Source: Bartonella bacilliformis Ver097 (lineage in GTDB: Bacteria; Pseudomonadota; Alphaproteobacteria; Rhizobiales; Rhizobiaceae). Taken from it: a stretch of 64,000 bases of DNA. Under the pieces are notes generated by a model. The model made no database searches. It saw nothing but the letters and a program-made list of their open reading frames with translations, and was not told the origin of the DNA. Shown here one piece after another: positions 1-9,926 of the stretch. The translations under genes were made by a program, and so were the position numbers. How positions within the stretch are numbered: position 1 is the stretch's first letter; every line of letters starts with the position of its first letter. Location of the stretch: contig NZ_KL503802.1 in NCBI RefSeq assembly GCF_000709795.1, forward strand, positions 62,001 through 126,000, in the 5' to 3' direction.

Positions 1-92
1 GAAAGAAAAAATAAATAAAAGAAAATCAGAGGATACAAACAAAAGCCAATTATTCGATAGAGAAAAAAAACCGTACATGCCTTTAATTCCAT
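1..92 (-). CDS. waaA: Probable N-terminus of 3-deoxy-D-manno-octulosonate (Kdo) transferase, cut by window edge
   Basis: A minus-strand frame opens with ATG at 92, just after the stop of the acyltransferase-like gene, and stays open to the window edge. It reads MELKACTVFFLYRIIGFCLY and continues with a hydrophobic PLIFFYLFF stretch. A short hydrophobic N-terminal anchor is usual for Kdo transferase (WaaA/KdtA), which transfers Kdo onto lipid A precursors at the inner membrane. In rhizobia waaA commonly follows the DUF374 gene, which supports the guess. An overlapping frame from the ATG at 102 also stays open but reads less like the family. Only about 30 codons are visible, so the identity is an inference from position and the hydrophobic start. 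Confidence 0.42.
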   Translation of the reverse strand, partial: MELKACTVFFLYRIIGFCLYPLIFFYLFFL

Positions 93-108
93 CATTTTTC
101 ATTAAACC

Positions 109-864
109 TCATTGATCATTTCTGAGGCGGCTATAAGCTTCATCTGTCAAGCGATTCATCATATCTGTTAATTCCATACGTTTCTCCTCCAACAGAATGT
201 CATCTGCATCATTAGGAACGAAAAGTGCTTCCCCCATAAGAAAGATTGAACGACCAAAAGGAAGCGGAATTGCAGTTTTATCCCATGTATTTTCAAGAAT
301 TTTCTCTCGTGAAAATGCGTATATGTAAGGAACAATGGGACGACCAGATATTTTAGCTAATAAAATAATTCCTTTTCCAACTTCCCGTGCTTTTCCATTT
401 GCAATATCCGCAATCATAGCCACTGTCTTGCCGGATTTGAGGGAATTTTTAAGCGTCAACAACGCTTGTGCCCCTCCTTTATTAACATAATGTGCTTTAC
501 TGCGCCCCCCCGAACCACGTACAATCTCAAGCCCTAATTTTTTTGCTAATTGTGCGTTGATCTCTGCGTCTGCAGAGCGAGAAAACATCCCCATAATTAC
601 CTCATCCGAAGGACGAAGAAAAGGCCCCATAATGTGGCGTCCATGCCAAAAAGTAATAATAAACGGGTTATAGGTATTATGTGCCTGCCGTGCATCATCT
701 GAACTTTTCAGCCGCGGATTTGTCCAATAAACAAAACGCAAATAGTTTGCCAATACCCAAACAAAAAAAACCTGTACAAACCAATTTTTTAACAATAAAT
801 TGCGATTTTTTCTCCAAAATCGCCCTAAAATCCCCCCTTTCTCCTTTTGAATTATTTTACTCAT
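109..864 (-). CDS. DUF374 lysophospholipid acyltransferase-like protein
   Basis: 251 aa. It has a hydrophobic N-terminal segment (about residues 23-45, with a LLLKNWFVQVFFVWVLANYL core), then the DUF374 domain: FWHGRHIMGP at about residue 72 supplies the acyltransferase-type H, followed by MFSRSADAEI, a GSGGRSKAHYV stretch and IADIANGKAREVGKGII. The family is related to LpxL-type and glycerolipid acyltransferases and is probably inner-membrane associated. It sits in a lipid-A/envelope neighbourhood: DUF4170 upstream and probably waaA immediately downstream. In rhizobia this gene is regularly next to waaA and lpxK, suggesting a job in lipid A or lipid acylation, but the substrate is not known from sequence. 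The ATG at 864 gives a full-length product. Confidence 0.82.
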   Translation of the reverse strand: MSKIIQKEKGGILGRFWRKNRNLLLKNWFVQVFFVWVLANYLRFVYWTNPRLKSSDDARQAHNTYNPFIITFWHGRHIMGPFLRPSDEVIMGMFSRSADAEINAQLAKKLGLEIVRGSGGRSKAHYVNKGGAQALLTLKNSLKSGKTVAMIADIANGKAREVGKGIILLAKISGRPIVPYIYAFSREKILENTWDKTAIPLPFGRSIFLMGEALFVPNDADDILLEEKRMELTDMMNRLTDEAYSRLRNDQ

Positions 865-946
865 GTAATATTAAATCCAGCTCATTAAATATCGTTGTCC
901 AGCTTAAGCTTAAAAAAATGATTAAATGTTTAAACTTTATTATGCA

Positions 947-1186
947 TCACTTAATTTCAGAGTGAAGAGATTGATGCAAGTCAACAATATAATAACGTTG
1001 TAATGCGTTGTCTACAGTACTTTGTGCTTTCGCTCGCCATGCATCTTGCGCTGATTGATAGTCCATGAAAATACCAACAATATCCAAATCATCTGGATTT
1101 TTGAATTCATTACTATTAAGATTTTTTAGTTCCCCACCAAATACAAAATACAGCAACTGTTTTTTGTTGTCTTCAGTCATATTCAC
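947..1186 (-). CDS. DUF4170 domain small protein
   Basis: 79 aa, soluble, no signal peptide. The sequence FVFGGELKNLNSNEFKNPDD followed by LDIVGIFMDYQSAQDAWRAK and YYIVDLH matches the small alphaproteobacterial family DUF4170, whose function is unknown to me. It lies between the phosphatase gene and the DUF374 acyltransferase gene on the same strand, the arrangement seen in rhizobia, so it is probably co-transcribed with the envelope genes. The short length is normal for the family. The ATG at 1186 could be shifted to the in-frame ATG two codons later without affecting the domain. Confidence 0.78.
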   Translation of the reverse strand: MNMTEDNKKQLLYFVFGGELKNLNSNEFKNPDDLDIVGIFMDYQSAQDAWRAKAQSTVDNALQRYYIVDLHQSLHSEIK

Positions 1187-1226
1187 CTACGTATTCATGA
1201 AAAAATTTCAATATGCTGTTATTTGA

Positions 1227-2030
1227 TTAAACTAACTTTGCTCGACGAACAATATCTATCATATTTTGACAGCATTTTTTTTCACCAGCAATTAAAAATC
1301 CATACTGATAAACTTCACCCCCATAAGGAATAAATGGTGCATCAAGCGACATAAAATGCCCTCCACATTCTTGAAGAATCAGATCAGCAGCAGCAATATC
1401 CCAATCATGGCAATTTGGTCGAACTACCATAATATCAATTTCACCTTGAGCAACAAGAACTATACGGTAAGCAAGAGAAGGAATATCAGAAAAAGAACTA
1501 GCTTGATTACAAAAATCATGTGGTAATTTTTGAGCAATCGATTTATCAAGAAAAACCCTATATTTTTGATTGATCTGAGATTTAATAAGAGGCAATCTTA
1601 CGCCATTTAGTGTCGCTCCTTCACCAATAACAGCTGCATAAACGTCACCCTTAGCAGGACACTGCAAAACAGCTACAACAGGACGCCCATTTTCAATAAT
1701 AGCAACTGAAATACACCAATAAATACTGCCAGCAAGAAAACCGCGAGTTCCATCAATGGGATCAACTACAAAACAGCGCCCATGAGTCTGTAATTTTCTC
1801 TCATCTTCCATTTCTTCTGAAATCCAACCATAATCAGGCCGTGCTCCAATAAGTCTTTCCTTTAAAAAGTGATTAATTGCAGAATCTGCTTCACTAACTG
1901 GTGAATTGCCATCTTTCATCCATACTTTCAGCTCACATCCAAAATATCTCATCGCTAAATCTCCTGCTTCCTGACAAACATCAAGCAAAAGATTGAGATC
2001 AAAGGAATAGTGCGCGTTATTTTCCTGCAA
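1227..2030 (-). CDS. Inositol monophosphatase family / CysQ-like 3'(2'),5'-bisphosphate nucleotidase
   Basis: 267 aa. Metal-site motifs of the Mg-dependent, Li-sensitive phosphatase family are clear: WISEEMEDE (motif with the catalytic Glu, about residue 70), VVDPIDGTRGF (DPIDGT, about residue 90) and the C-terminal HDWDIAAADLIL (WDxAA). The likely reaction is dephosphorylation of 3'-phosphoadenosine 5'-phosphate or an inositol-type phosphate; the sequence does not settle which. The start is a TTG at 2030, because a TGA lies in frame two codons upstream and the next ATG would remove the first 26 residues. The start overlaps the end of pmbA by 14 nt, so translation is probably coupled to it. 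Confidence 0.85.
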   Translation of the reverse strand: MQENNAHYSFDLNLLLDVCQEAGDLAMRYFGCELKVWMKDGNSPVSEADSAINHFLKERLIGARPDYGWISEEMEDERKLQTHGRCFVVDPIDGTRGFLAGSIYWCISVAIIENGRPVVAVLQCPAKGDVYAAVIGEGATLNGVRLPLIKSQINQKYRVFLDKSIAQKLPHDFCNQASSFSDIPSLAYRIVLVAQGEIDIMVVRPNCHDWDIAAADLILQECGGHFMSLDAPFIPYGGEVYQYGFLIAGEKKCCQNMIDIVRRAKLV

Positions 2031-3351
2031 GTGTCATCCCTTCAATTAATAATGTTGGAGCAGCTGTACTATAATGCCAATCAATATCGTTTGCAGGTGT
2101 TAAATGTGCTAACATATGAAGTAAATTAGAACCTAACGTTACTTCACTCACGGGATAAGCAATCTCACCATTCTCAATCCAAAAACCGGAAGCGCCACGA
2201 CTATATTGACCTGTTACAAAATCAACACCATGCCCAAATAATTCTGTAACATAAAAGCCCTTTCGCAGAGCTTTTATCATATCATGAGGCGATACTAAAC
2301 CCGGCTCAATAGCAAAGTTAGTACTTGCTGGTTGAACAAACGACCCAGAACGTACACCACGCCCATTCGTTTCAAGCCCTAATTCACGCGCCGAAGATGA
2401 TGCAAGAAGCCAATTTTTTAAAACACCATTTTCAATGATATTCAGTGCTTTCCCTTCTACTCCTTCACCATCAAAAGGGCGAGAAGCATTTCCACGCAAT
2501 CTTAAAGGTTGATCTGTCACATTGATATTAGACTTCATCACTCTTTGCCCCTTTAAATTTTGTAAGAGGCTGGTTTTGCGCGCAACTGATGCTCCATTAA
2601 CCATAGATGCAATATGCCCAGCAATGCCACGAGCTGTACGTGGATTAAAAATAACATCAATATCCCCCGTAGCCACACGAACTGCTCCTAAACGTCTAAC
2701 CGCACCTATTCCTGCATTTCTACCTACAATTTCTGCTTCTTTCAAATCAGAAAAATGCAAAGCCATTGTATAATCATAATCCCGTTCCATCATCGTGCCT
2801 TCACCAGCAAGTGCACTACAAGAACGTGAAAAACTACTAGAACGATAAGAACCACAAAAACCATTGCTCGTAACAAGAATAACTCCGTTATTACCATAGG
2901 CTGTTGCAGCACCACCAGAATTGCTAACCCCTTTAACATCAAGAGCTGCAGCTTCCACTTTCAACGCATCCTCTGTCAAAAAATCACTTTGTGGAACAAA
3001 ATTATCAAAAAGATCAAGATCCTGGGGATGTGTAACTAAGTATTTTTTATCAACCAGACCTTCAAAAATACTGTCAGGTGAAGCTTTAGCCATAGCAATA
3101 GCACGTTCTGCTAGTTCTCGCGAATGAGTTGCTAAATTAGCAGAAACACTTGCCACTTTCTTTCCAACAAAAACCCTCAATGTAAAATCATCACTCTCTG
3201 AAGCCTCTGTCGACTCAACTTTACCAAGGCGAACTGATACAGAAACAGAACGTGAGCGGATAACAACAGCATCAGCAGCATCAGCCCCAAAATGCTTAGC
3301 TGCTTCAACCAAAGAAACAGTTTTATCAATCTGGTCTTCAATAAGCATCAT
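2017..3351 (-). CDS. pmbA: TldD/PmbA family metallopeptidase (PmbA)
   Basis: 444 aa, the usual length for PmbA. The N-terminal part has the self-associating TldD/PmbA fold (VRLGKVESTEASESDDFTLR region), and the C-terminal half carries the conserved GEGVEGKALNIIENGVLKNW segment and the end motif GFWIENGEIAYPVSEVTLGS. In enterobacteria PmbA with TldD forms a cytosolic protease acting on peptide precursors such as microcin B17. The partner tldD is not in this window. Two consecutive ATGs (3351 and 3348) follow a GGAG-type ribosome site; either could be used. A 450-nt spacer separates it from rsmD upstream, so it probably has its own promoter. Confidence 0.9.
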   Translation of the reverse strand: MMLIEDQIDKTVSLVEAAKHFGADAADAVVIRSRSVSVSVRLGKVESTEASESDDFTLRVFVGKKVASVSANLATHSRELAERAIAMAKASPDSIFEGLVDKKYLVTHPQDLDLFDNFVPQSDFLTEDALKVEAAALDVKGVSNSGGAATAYGNNGVILVTSNGFCGSYRSSSFSRSCSALAGEGTMMERDYDYTMALHFSDLKEAEIVGRNAGIGAVRRLGAVRVATGDIDVIFNPRTARGIAGHIASMVNGASVARKTSLLQNLKGQRVMKSNINVTDQPLRLRGNASRPFDGEGVEGKALNIIENGVLKNWLLASSSARELGLETNGRGVRSGSFVQPASTNFAIEPGLVSPHDMIKALRKGFYVTELFGHGVDFVTGQYSRGASGFWIENGEIAYPVSEVTLGSNLLHMLAHLTPANDIDWHYSTAAPTLLIEGMTLAGK

Positions 3352-3800
3352 AGACTCCTATAAATATCTATCATTCAGTTTGGCAAGCAATCTGGAGAAT
3401 TTATAAAATGTAATTTCTGTATACTGATAGCTTTTAAATTATACACCGTAAATGCACTCTTTTTCTTTTAATAAATCGAATGATTGTTTCCTCTAATTTT
3501 TTACAAATCTGCATCCACAATCGAATCAATAAGAGATCTCATAAATAACGCTTGAGCTTTCAACCCAAATCCCCAAGCACTCCCCCAAAAGCGGATTTTT
3601 CTAAGTTTACACTGCTTGCTTTTCCGCTATCAAGTGCTCAATCAATTTTATCTTATTCTCCCTTTATCATTCTTGAGAAAATATAAGGAAATTCCTTCTC
3701 TCCACAGCAATTAATTTGCACATGTATTGTGCTATCCCATTAATTAACAAGCAAGAATATTAAATTCGGATTAGAATAAAACTTTCCTCACATGTGCAAA
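3352..3800. other. 449-nt intergenic region with a possible coding remnant
   Basis: No complete gene was found. On the minus strand one frame from about 3625 down to a TAA at 3501-3503 reads as plausible protein (GSAWGFGLKAQALFMRSLID and a few more residues) but has no ATG at its beginning and is closed upstream by TGA and TAG codons. It may be the tail of a decayed gene. The rest is AT-rich and presumably holds the pmbA promoter. Confidence 0.4.
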
Positions 3801-4358
3801 TTATGGCTGAAGTTTATAGATACGTATTGCTGTATCACCATAAAAACGCTCATCATCCAAACAAAATATATCAGGCAAATTAACTATCGCTTCTTTTGCT
3901 TCTTCAAGTATGAAGAGTGCGTCAGCTTTTGCCCATCCCCCTTTTAAGACTTCTATAAAAGCCAATTCACCTAAACGATACCCATAAGGAGGATCTGCAA
4001 AGATGACATCAAAGGGCAGCATTGTCCCAATATTACCCAGTTTGGTTGCATCACGGCGCAAAATCCGTCCAATGCCTTGCAACCCAAAAGATTCAATATT
4101 TTTTTGAATTAAGCTGCGCCCTTCAATTGAATTTTCAACAAAAACAGCAGTTTTTGCACCACGCGAAAGTGCTTCAATCCCTAAAGCACCCGTGCCAGAA
4201 AAAAGATCAAGAATACGCTTACCGATCCAAAATTGTTCTTTTCGACTGGAAAAAATATTAAAAATGCTTTCACGTGTACGATCACTTGTCGGGCGAATAG
4301 ACTGACCTCTAGGCGAAAATAAAACACGCCCCGCAAATTTACCACTTACGACTCGCAC
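3801..4358 (-). CDS. rsmD: 16S rRNA (guanine966-N2)-methyltransferase RsmD
   Basis: 185 aa from the chosen start. The class I SAM-dependent methyltransferase domain shows motif [21 protein letters not shown] and the catalytic FADPPYG (DPPY) motif typical of N2-guanine methyltransferases of RsmD type. The enzyme modifies G966 of 16S rRNA during 30S assembly. The start is taken as GTG at 4358, because that gives the family-like beginning [11 protein letters not shown] with a GGAGGGG ribosome site just upstream; a TTG at 4370 would add four residues. The gene overlaps the 3' end of the pseudouridine synthase gene by 20 nt, so the two are co-transcribed. Confidence 0.9.
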   Translation of the reverse strand: MRVVSGKFAGRVLFSPRGQSIRPTSDRTRESIFNIFSSRKEQFWIGKRILDLFSGTGALGIEALSRGAKTAVFVENSIEGRSLIQKNIESFGLQGIGRILRRDATKLGNIGTMLPFDVIFADPPYGYRLGELAFIEVLKGGWAKADALFILEEAKEAIVNLPDIFCLDDERFYGDTAIRIYKLQP

Positions 4359-5838
4359 GCTCCCCTCCAAATGACTTAGACATTTTTACATCCGTGTGAT
4401 ACGATTTAGATTTCCTCGTACTATCATAAGATACTTTAGATCTTCGTTTGCTATTTGAAAAATTCTGATTACTATCTCCCTTAACAATTTTTTCTTCTTT
4501 CTTAGAAAACCGAAGATTCTGACTAGAAATACGTGCTTCAGAATGCAGTATTTTTCTGTGTTTTTTATTTAAACTAGTAGACTTTTCTTTCTGGAAACGA
4601 CCTTCTGGTTGCTTTTCCTTGTTTTTATATAAGAATTTTTCATCAGAAAAAACTTTCGAACGATCTTGATTATCCTCTTCACCATAATAAGGTCTTTTGT
4701 GTGTAATCTGCGGGCGTGCACCAGAAGCCATCCAAACATTAGAACAACGTGAACGCGATGAAAAAAACTCTGTTTTCCTTTGTTTTATAGGCTGCTCATT
4801 AGGCTTTGTACTTAATCGAGTACGATTATGTTCAATAAAGCTATCTTTTTTGCTACGCTGTTTATGATTACCGCTAGAAAAAATCCATTCATTATTTGCT
4901 TGAGATAATTTTTTACTGCTTTTTTGTTTCACAAAAACCGCAGAATTTGAAAATGGCTTTAAAATAGGAGCATCAAAATTTGCATTCGCCTGCATAATTA
5001 AACGCTCACCCAATTGATCACGTAATGTCCGACCTTTTAATTCACGGACTGCTCCTTCTTCCAGATCAGACAACTGAAACGGACCGTAGGACACACGTAT
5101 CAAACGATTAACTGATAACCCTAAAGCACTCAAGAAATTCTTAATTTCACGATTCTTTCCTTCACGTAAAGCTACAGATAGCCATACATTCGATCCCTGC
5201 TCACGATCAATTGATGCTTCAATCGAACCATAAAAAACACCATCAATTGCAATACCGTTTTTAAGCTTATCAAGCTCACTCTGTTTAATCTTTCCGTGAG
5301 CACGAACCCGATATTTACGTACCCATCCCGTTAAAGGAAGCTCCAATACGCGTGCTAAACCACCATCATTGGTCAACAACAATAACCCTTCTGTATTAAT
5401 ATCAAGCCTACCTACAGAAACAACACGAGGCATTTCTTTCGGCAAATTATCAAATACTGTCGACCTTCCTTCAGGGTCACGGTTGGTAGTCACTAATCCT
5501 GAAGGCTTATGATAAAGCCATAACCGCGTGCGTTCTATAGGAGGAATAGGTCTCTCATCCACTGTAATGAGATCAGAAGGAATAACATTCAAAACAGGAG
5601 TTGTCACAACTGTACCATTTACAGCAATACGACCTGCGATAATCATCATTTCTGCATCACGACGTGATGCTATACCGGCACGCGCTAACCTTTTAGCAAT
5701 CCGCTCACTGTCACAGTCGGTATATACGTCCTCTTCATTTTGGTTTTTTCCAAACTGTTCAGATAATGCATCACCTGTCCTATGTCGTTTCTTATGTTGT
5801 TTATTCTGAAAAGTAGGGGTAGCGCAATCATTTATCAT
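4339..5838 (-). CDS. rluB: RluB-type 23S rRNA pseudouridine synthase with long basic C-terminal tail
   Basis: 499 aa against roughly 290 in E. coli RluB. An S4 RNA-binding domain (about residues 47-92: [18 protein letters not shown]) is followed by the RsuA/RluB/E/F catalytic domain with [18 protein letters not shown], catalytic Asp146. Residues from about 270 to the end are a low-complexity tail rich in Lys, Ser, Arg, Asn and Gln, predicted by eye to be disordered, with an isolated [11 protein letters not shown] segment that resembles tails of rhizobial homologues. It probably modifies U2605 of 23S rRNA, but RluB and RluE/F subtypes cannot be fully separated here. It is divergent from tadA and overlaps rsmD. 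Confidence 0.87.
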   Translation of the reverse strand: MINDCATPTFQNKQHKKRHRTGDALSEQFGKNQNEEDVYTDCDSERIAKRLARAGIASRRDAEMMIIAGRIAVNGTVVTTPVLNVIPSDLITVDERPIPPIERTRLWLYHKPSGLVTTNRDPEGRSTVFDNLPKEMPRVVSVGRLDINTEGLLLLTNDGGLARVLELPLTGWVRKYRVRAHGKIKQSELDKLKNGIAIDGVFYGSIEASIDREQGSNVWLSVALREGKNREIKNFLSALGLSVNRLIRVSYGPFQLSDLEEGAVRELKGRTLRDQLGERLIMQANANFDAPILKPFSNSAVFVKQKSSKKLSQANNEWIFSSGNHKQRSKKDSFIEHNRTRLSTKPNEQPIKQRKTEFFSSRSRCSNVWMASGARPQITHKRPYYGEEDNQDRSKVFSDEKFLYKNKEKQPEGRFQKEKSTSLNKKHRKILHSEARISSQNLRFSKKEEKIVKGDSNQNFSNSKRRSKVSYDSTRKSKSYHTDVKMSKSFGGERASRKW

Positions 5839-6000
5839 TTTCTATCCTTCGGTAGCCATAATGTACCTGTTTACTTCTAAATCAGCTTTAGATCCTTTTA
5901 AAAAGGAATAAAATCCTTGTATTATAAAAAAGCTTACTTACTTCACAGCAAACCTTTATATAACTTTTGATGATTTCCTCTTCAAATAAGAAAGCAAAAT

Positions 6001-6450
6001 ATGACACTAACTCCTATGGAAATAGCCCTTTTAGAAGCGCAATTAGCAGCAGAAAAAGGTGAAGTCCCTGTAGGCGCTGTCATTACACGCGGAAAAACAA
6101 TCATTGCCCGCGCTGGCAACTCTATAAAAAAACCGTATTACGATCCTACAGGACATGCAGAAATACGTGTCATTCGTATGGCTTGTAAAGCACTCAAAAG
6201 CGAAAGGCTGCCCGATTGCAATCTTTACGTAACACTTGAACCCTGTGCGATGTGTGCTGCAGCTATTTCATTCACACGCATACAGCATCTCTATTATTCA
6301 GCAAGTGATTCAAAGGGTGGAGCTATCGAACATGGTCCGCGCTTTTACCAACAACCAACCTGTCACCACAAACCTGATGTATATTCTGGTTTTAAGGAAA
6401 GAGAGGCTATTCAATTACTTAAAGATTTCTTTGCACAAAAGCGGAAATAA
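6001..6450 (+). CDS. tadA: tRNA adenosine(34) deaminase TadA
   Basis: 149 aa cytidine/deoxycytidylate deaminase fold. Zinc and catalytic residues are visible as GHAEIR (HAE, about residues 51-53) and LEPCAMCAAAI (PCxxC, about residues 81-84). The enzyme converts adenosine to inosine at the wobble position of tRNA-Arg(ACG), an essential reaction. The length is normal for bacterial TadA. It is transcribed away from rluB, with a 162-nt shared promoter region, and convergently with ileS. Confidence 0.93.
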   Translation: MTLTPMEIALLEAQLAAEKGEVPVGAVITRGKTIIARAGNSIKKPYYDPTGHAEIRVIRMACKALKSERLPDCNLYVTLEPCAMCAAAISFTRIQHLYYSASDSKGGAIEHGPRFYQQPTCHHKPDVYSGFKEREAIQLLKDFFAQKRK

Positions 6451-6781
6451 AAAATTTCTTCTTTCACCTGAAAAACTTACCCCTTGAACAATAAAGCCTC
6501 TCTTTTGAAAAAGATGGTTAATTCTTTTATTAAAACCCAATTACAAAACAATTTTCTTTTTGTTTTTTTATCCTACTTATTAATCAATGGATCAGTATTA
6601 ACTGATTAATACTCCATCAAAAGAAAATCACTCAGACACCGACGATCTACCTCTCTTTGATTTGCCTCTTATTGATATAAATTTTCTACTATTAAACAGC
6701 CTTCTCTTATCAATAGCAGAAATTAAATGACTACAAAGCTTTTAACTCCTCTCATTGAGATCATCCTTGATCTAAGAGCTT
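6451..6781. other. 331-nt convergent spacer between tadA and ileS, with one hairpin
   Basis: The stretch holds no gene I can support. It contains an inverted repeat at 6587-6617 (AGTATTAA, loop CTGA, TTAATACT, extended by ATGGA/TCCAT across a two-base bulge). No U-run follows it on either strand, so it is not a textbook intrinsic terminator, although it lies where the two convergent transcripts should end. Confidence 0.45.
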
Positions 6782-9697
6782 TTAAACTTTACCAAGAGCC
6801 CGTAATTCACGCAAAGCAGCTGCATCACGAGCAGATACATCAGGATACTCTGGGTCACTTCCAATATCCTGAGTATAACGCCATGATCGAGCACATTTTT
6901 TACCATCAGCTTTTCCTGAAAACACACCAACACCTTCAACATCATTTAAAATAAAAGCATCTGATGGAGGCATTTCCTGAATAACTGTCAAAGCGCTAGT
7001 GATACAGATTTCCGCCATATCTATATTTTCTAATGCTTCCAATAAGACTGAGTTAGAAATAAACACAATAGGTGCAGCTTCCAAAGACGATCCAATACGC
7101 TTATCTGCTCGTTCAATCTCTAAAGCACCCGTAACAACTTTGCGAACTTTTCTAATTTTTTTCCAACGTTCAGCTAAAAGTTCATTTTTCCACTCCGCTA
7201 AAGCAGGATGAAACTGCTCCAAATGCACTGAACGACTCTCTGGATAACGCTCTAACCAAGCTTCTTCCATTGTAAAAGGCAACATCGGCGCAAGCCATGT
7301 TACTATCCGCTCAAAAATCTCACGAACAACTTGCAAAGAAGCCTTACGTTTTAATGACGAAGGCGCATCACAATAGAGAGAATCTTTGCGAATATCAAAA
7401 TAAAATGCAGATAAATCAGTAATTGCAAAATCTAACAATGCACGCATAATTTTCTTAAAATCAAATGCATCATAAGAGCGATGAATTAATTGATCGAGTT
7501 CATAAAGCTGATGTAATATAAATTTTTCAAGATCTGGCATAGAGCTATAGGGAATTTTTTCACCTTGATCATGTGATAAAGTGCCAAGCATCCATCGAAT
7601 AGCATTCCGCAATTTACGATATGAATCCACACTCGTCTGAAGAATCGTTTTACCTAAACGCTGATCTTCCCAATAATCAGTTGTCATCACCCAAAGACGA
7701 AAAATATCAGCACCAAATGTCTTCAAGAGATCTTGTGGAACAACTGTATTTCCCAAAGACTTAGACATTTTCTTGCCATGTTCATCTAAAGTAAAACCGT
7801 GTGTAACCACTGTTTTGTAAGGTGAATGCGCACGCGTACCACAACTTTCCAAAAGAGAAGACTGAAACCAACCACGATGTTGATCAGATCCCTCAAAATA
7901 AACATCAGCAGGCCATTGCAAATCAGGACGATCCTCTAACACAAAACTATGTGTTGTCCCTGAATCAAACCAAACATCTAAAATATCACGCACCTGATAC
8001 CAAGATTCATGTGAACGAGAACCTAAAAAACGTTCACGTGCACCTTCTGCAAACCATGCATCTGCTCCTTCTTCTTCAAAAGCTTGCAAAATACGCTTAT
8101 TTACTTCTTGATCTTTCAAAATGAGACCATCCTCATTTGCAAAAATACAAATAGGAACACCCCAAGCACGCTGACGAGACAACACCCAATCAGGACGATC
8201 TGCTATCATAGAAGCTAAACGATTTTGACCAGAAGCAGGAACAAAACGTGTTGTTGAAACAGCTTTTAAAGCTCGACTTCGTAATGTTGAACCATCACCA
8301 AGATCTTTATCCATTGCAATAAACCATTGCGGTGTATTGCGAAAAATGATTGGTTTTTTCGAACGCCAACTATGAGGATATGAATGTTTCAAACGACCAC
8401 GTGCAAATAATCGATGTGCTTTAATCAAAGCGTTAATAACCTCTTTATTTGCATCACCCATTTTTCCATTTTCATCGATAACACGAGCAGCTCCCTTTTG
8501 ACGATCTGGCCCAAAACCAGGAGCATCTTTTGTATAAAAACCAGCATCATCAACAGGAAAAGGAATAGACGAATCAATACCTGCCTGTTCCAAAATAAGT
8601 TTATATGCATTCCAAATTTCAAAATCCTCACGCCCATGGCTAGGTGCTGTATGGACAAAACCTGTACCAGTACTATCCGTCACATGCGAACCATCAAGCA
8701 TCGCAATTTTATAGCTGTAACCTCCAGAAAAACCTTTAAGTGGATGAAAAAGAACAAGTGTTTTCAATTCCTCAGCAGAAACAGAACGTAAACGTTTCAA
8801 AACAAGCTTTGCTTTTTCTGCACAAGAATCAGCTAAAGCATCAGCAAAAAGTAATCTTTCCCCTGCTTGAGGACCAAAATCATTTTCTGCACTTTCAACT
8901 TCATAAACACTATAAGCAATCTGCGAAGAATAGCTAACTGCACGATTACCAGGAATGGTCCATGGTGTTGTTGTCCAAATAACAACAAAGGCACCGTGTA
9001 AATCATCAGAAATGGTTTCAAAAATTGGAAATTTAACCCAAATAACATCCGACTCATGATCGTGATATTCAACCTCTGCTTCAGCCAAAGCTGTACGCTC
9101 AACGACAGACCACATTACAGGTTTTGAACCACAATACAGCTGATCTGACATAGCAAATTTTATCAATTCACTAGCAATGCGCACTTCTGAGTGAAAAGCC
9201 ATCGTAGTGTAAGGATTTTTAAAATCACCTATAATACCAAGACGCTTAAATTCTTCACTTTGAACAGTTACCCAATATCGCGCAAACTCCCGGCATTCTT
9301 GACGAAATTCGTTAAGGGGAACATCATCTTTATTTTTTCCCTGGGAGCGATATTTTTCTTCAATTTTCCATTCAATAGGAAGTCCGTGACAGTCCCAACC
9401 AGGAACGTAATTCGCATTAAAACCACGCATTTGAAATGAACGAATAATAACATCCTTTAAAACTTTATTTAGAGCATGCCCAATATGAATGTTACCATTT
9501 GCATAAGGTGGCCCATCATGTAGAATATAGCATGGACGTTCTTTTGCTTGCTGGCGCAGTTGAACATAAAGATCCATGTCTTCCCACCGTGCTAACAATT
9601 CAAGTTCTTTTTGTGGCAAACCAGCACGCATAGGAAAATTGGTTTGTGGCAAATAAAGCGTTTTTGAATAATCTATCGTTTCATTTTTCACAGCCAT
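6782..9697 (-). CDS. ileS: Isoleucyl-tRNA synthetase
   Basis: 971 aa class I aminoacyl-tRNA synthetase, normal length for the alphaproteobacterial form. The HIGH motif (residues 71-74 in [12 protein letters not shown]) and the KMSKS motif ([15 protein letters not shown]) are intact, as is the [19 protein letters not shown] stretch and the inserted editing domain ([20 protein letters not shown]). The C-terminal part has the anticodon-binding helical domain; no Zn-binding Cys4 motif is seen at the end. It charges tRNA-Ile and is essential. It is monocistronic by position: a 230-nt spacer lies on the upstream side and tadA converges downstream. Confidence 0.97.
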   Translation of the reverse strand: MAVKNETIDYSKTLYLPQTNFPMRAGLPQKELELLARWEDMDLYVQLRQQAKERPCYILHDGPPYANGNIHIGHALNKVLKDVIIRSFQMRGFNANYVPGWDCHGLPIEWKIEEKYRSQGKNKDDVPLNEFRQECREFARYWVTVQSEEFKRLGIIGDFKNPYTTMAFHSEVRIASELIKFAMSDQLYCGSKPVMWSVVERTALAEAEVEYHDHESDVIWVKFPIFETISDDLHGAFVVIWTTTPWTIPGNRAVSYSSQIAYSVYEVESAENDFGPQAGERLLFADALADSCAEKAKLVLKRLRSVSAEELKTLVLFHPLKGFSGGYSYKIAMLDGSHVTDSTGTGFVHTAPSHGREDFEIWNAYKLILEQAGIDSSIPFPVDDAGFYTKDAPGFGPDRQKGAARVIDENGKMGDANKEVINALIKAHRLFARGRLKHSYPHSWRSKKPIIFRNTPQWFIAMDKDLGDGSTLRSRALKAVSTTRFVPASGQNRLASMIADRPDWVLSRQRAWGVPICIFANEDGLILKDQEVNKRILQAFEEEGADAWFAEGARERFLGSRSHESWYQVRDILDVWFDSGTTHSFVLEDRPDLQWPADVYFEGSDQHRGWFQSSLLESCGTRAHSPYKTVVTHGFTLDEHGKKMSKSLGNTVVPQDLLKTFGADIFRLWVMTTDYWEDQRLGKTILQTSVDSYRKLRNAIRWMLGTLSHDQGEKIPYSSMPDLEKFILHQLYELDQLIHRSYDAFDFKKIMRALLDFAITDLSAFYFDIRKDSLYCDAPSSLKRKASLQVVREIFERIVTWLAPMLPFTMEEAWLERYPESRSVHLEQFHPALAEWKNELLAERWKKIRKVRKVVTGALEIERADKRIGSSLEAAPIVFISNSVLLEALENIDMAEICITSALTVIQEMPPSDAFILNDVEGVGVFSGKADGKKCARSWRYTQDIGSDPEYPDVSARDAAALRELRALGKV

Positions 9698-9878
9698 TGT
9701 GAAATTTCCCTATCCACTTTTATGATTTTATTTTTGTATAACTTCTTTGAATCTTGCCCCCTAATTATTTAAACAAATAATTCACTTAAACACTAATCAA
9801 AAGACACATCATCTGTCCTAGAGCTCTATCATGAAACTCTTCAAAAATAAAACCATAAAATAAAACTAAAAAAATAAA

Positions 9879-9901
9879 AGACCCTGTTAAAAACAGGGTC
9901 T
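9879..9901 (-). terminator. Intrinsic terminator of the first hbp-type gene
   Basis: A perfect 10-bp stem (AGACCCTGTT / AACAGGGTCT) has a 3-nt loop, followed on the minus strand by a T-rich run (TTTATTTTTTTAG). It lies 26 nt beyond the stop of the porin gene ending at 9927. Confidence 0.88.
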
Positions 9902-9926
9902 CTTAATCATTTAATTATTTAACAAA

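Noticed and set aside
5895-5915. TCCTTTT/AAAAGGA symmetry in the rluB-tadA divergent spacer
   Set aside because: Low-complexity A/T symmetry with a one-base centre; no evidence for an operator.
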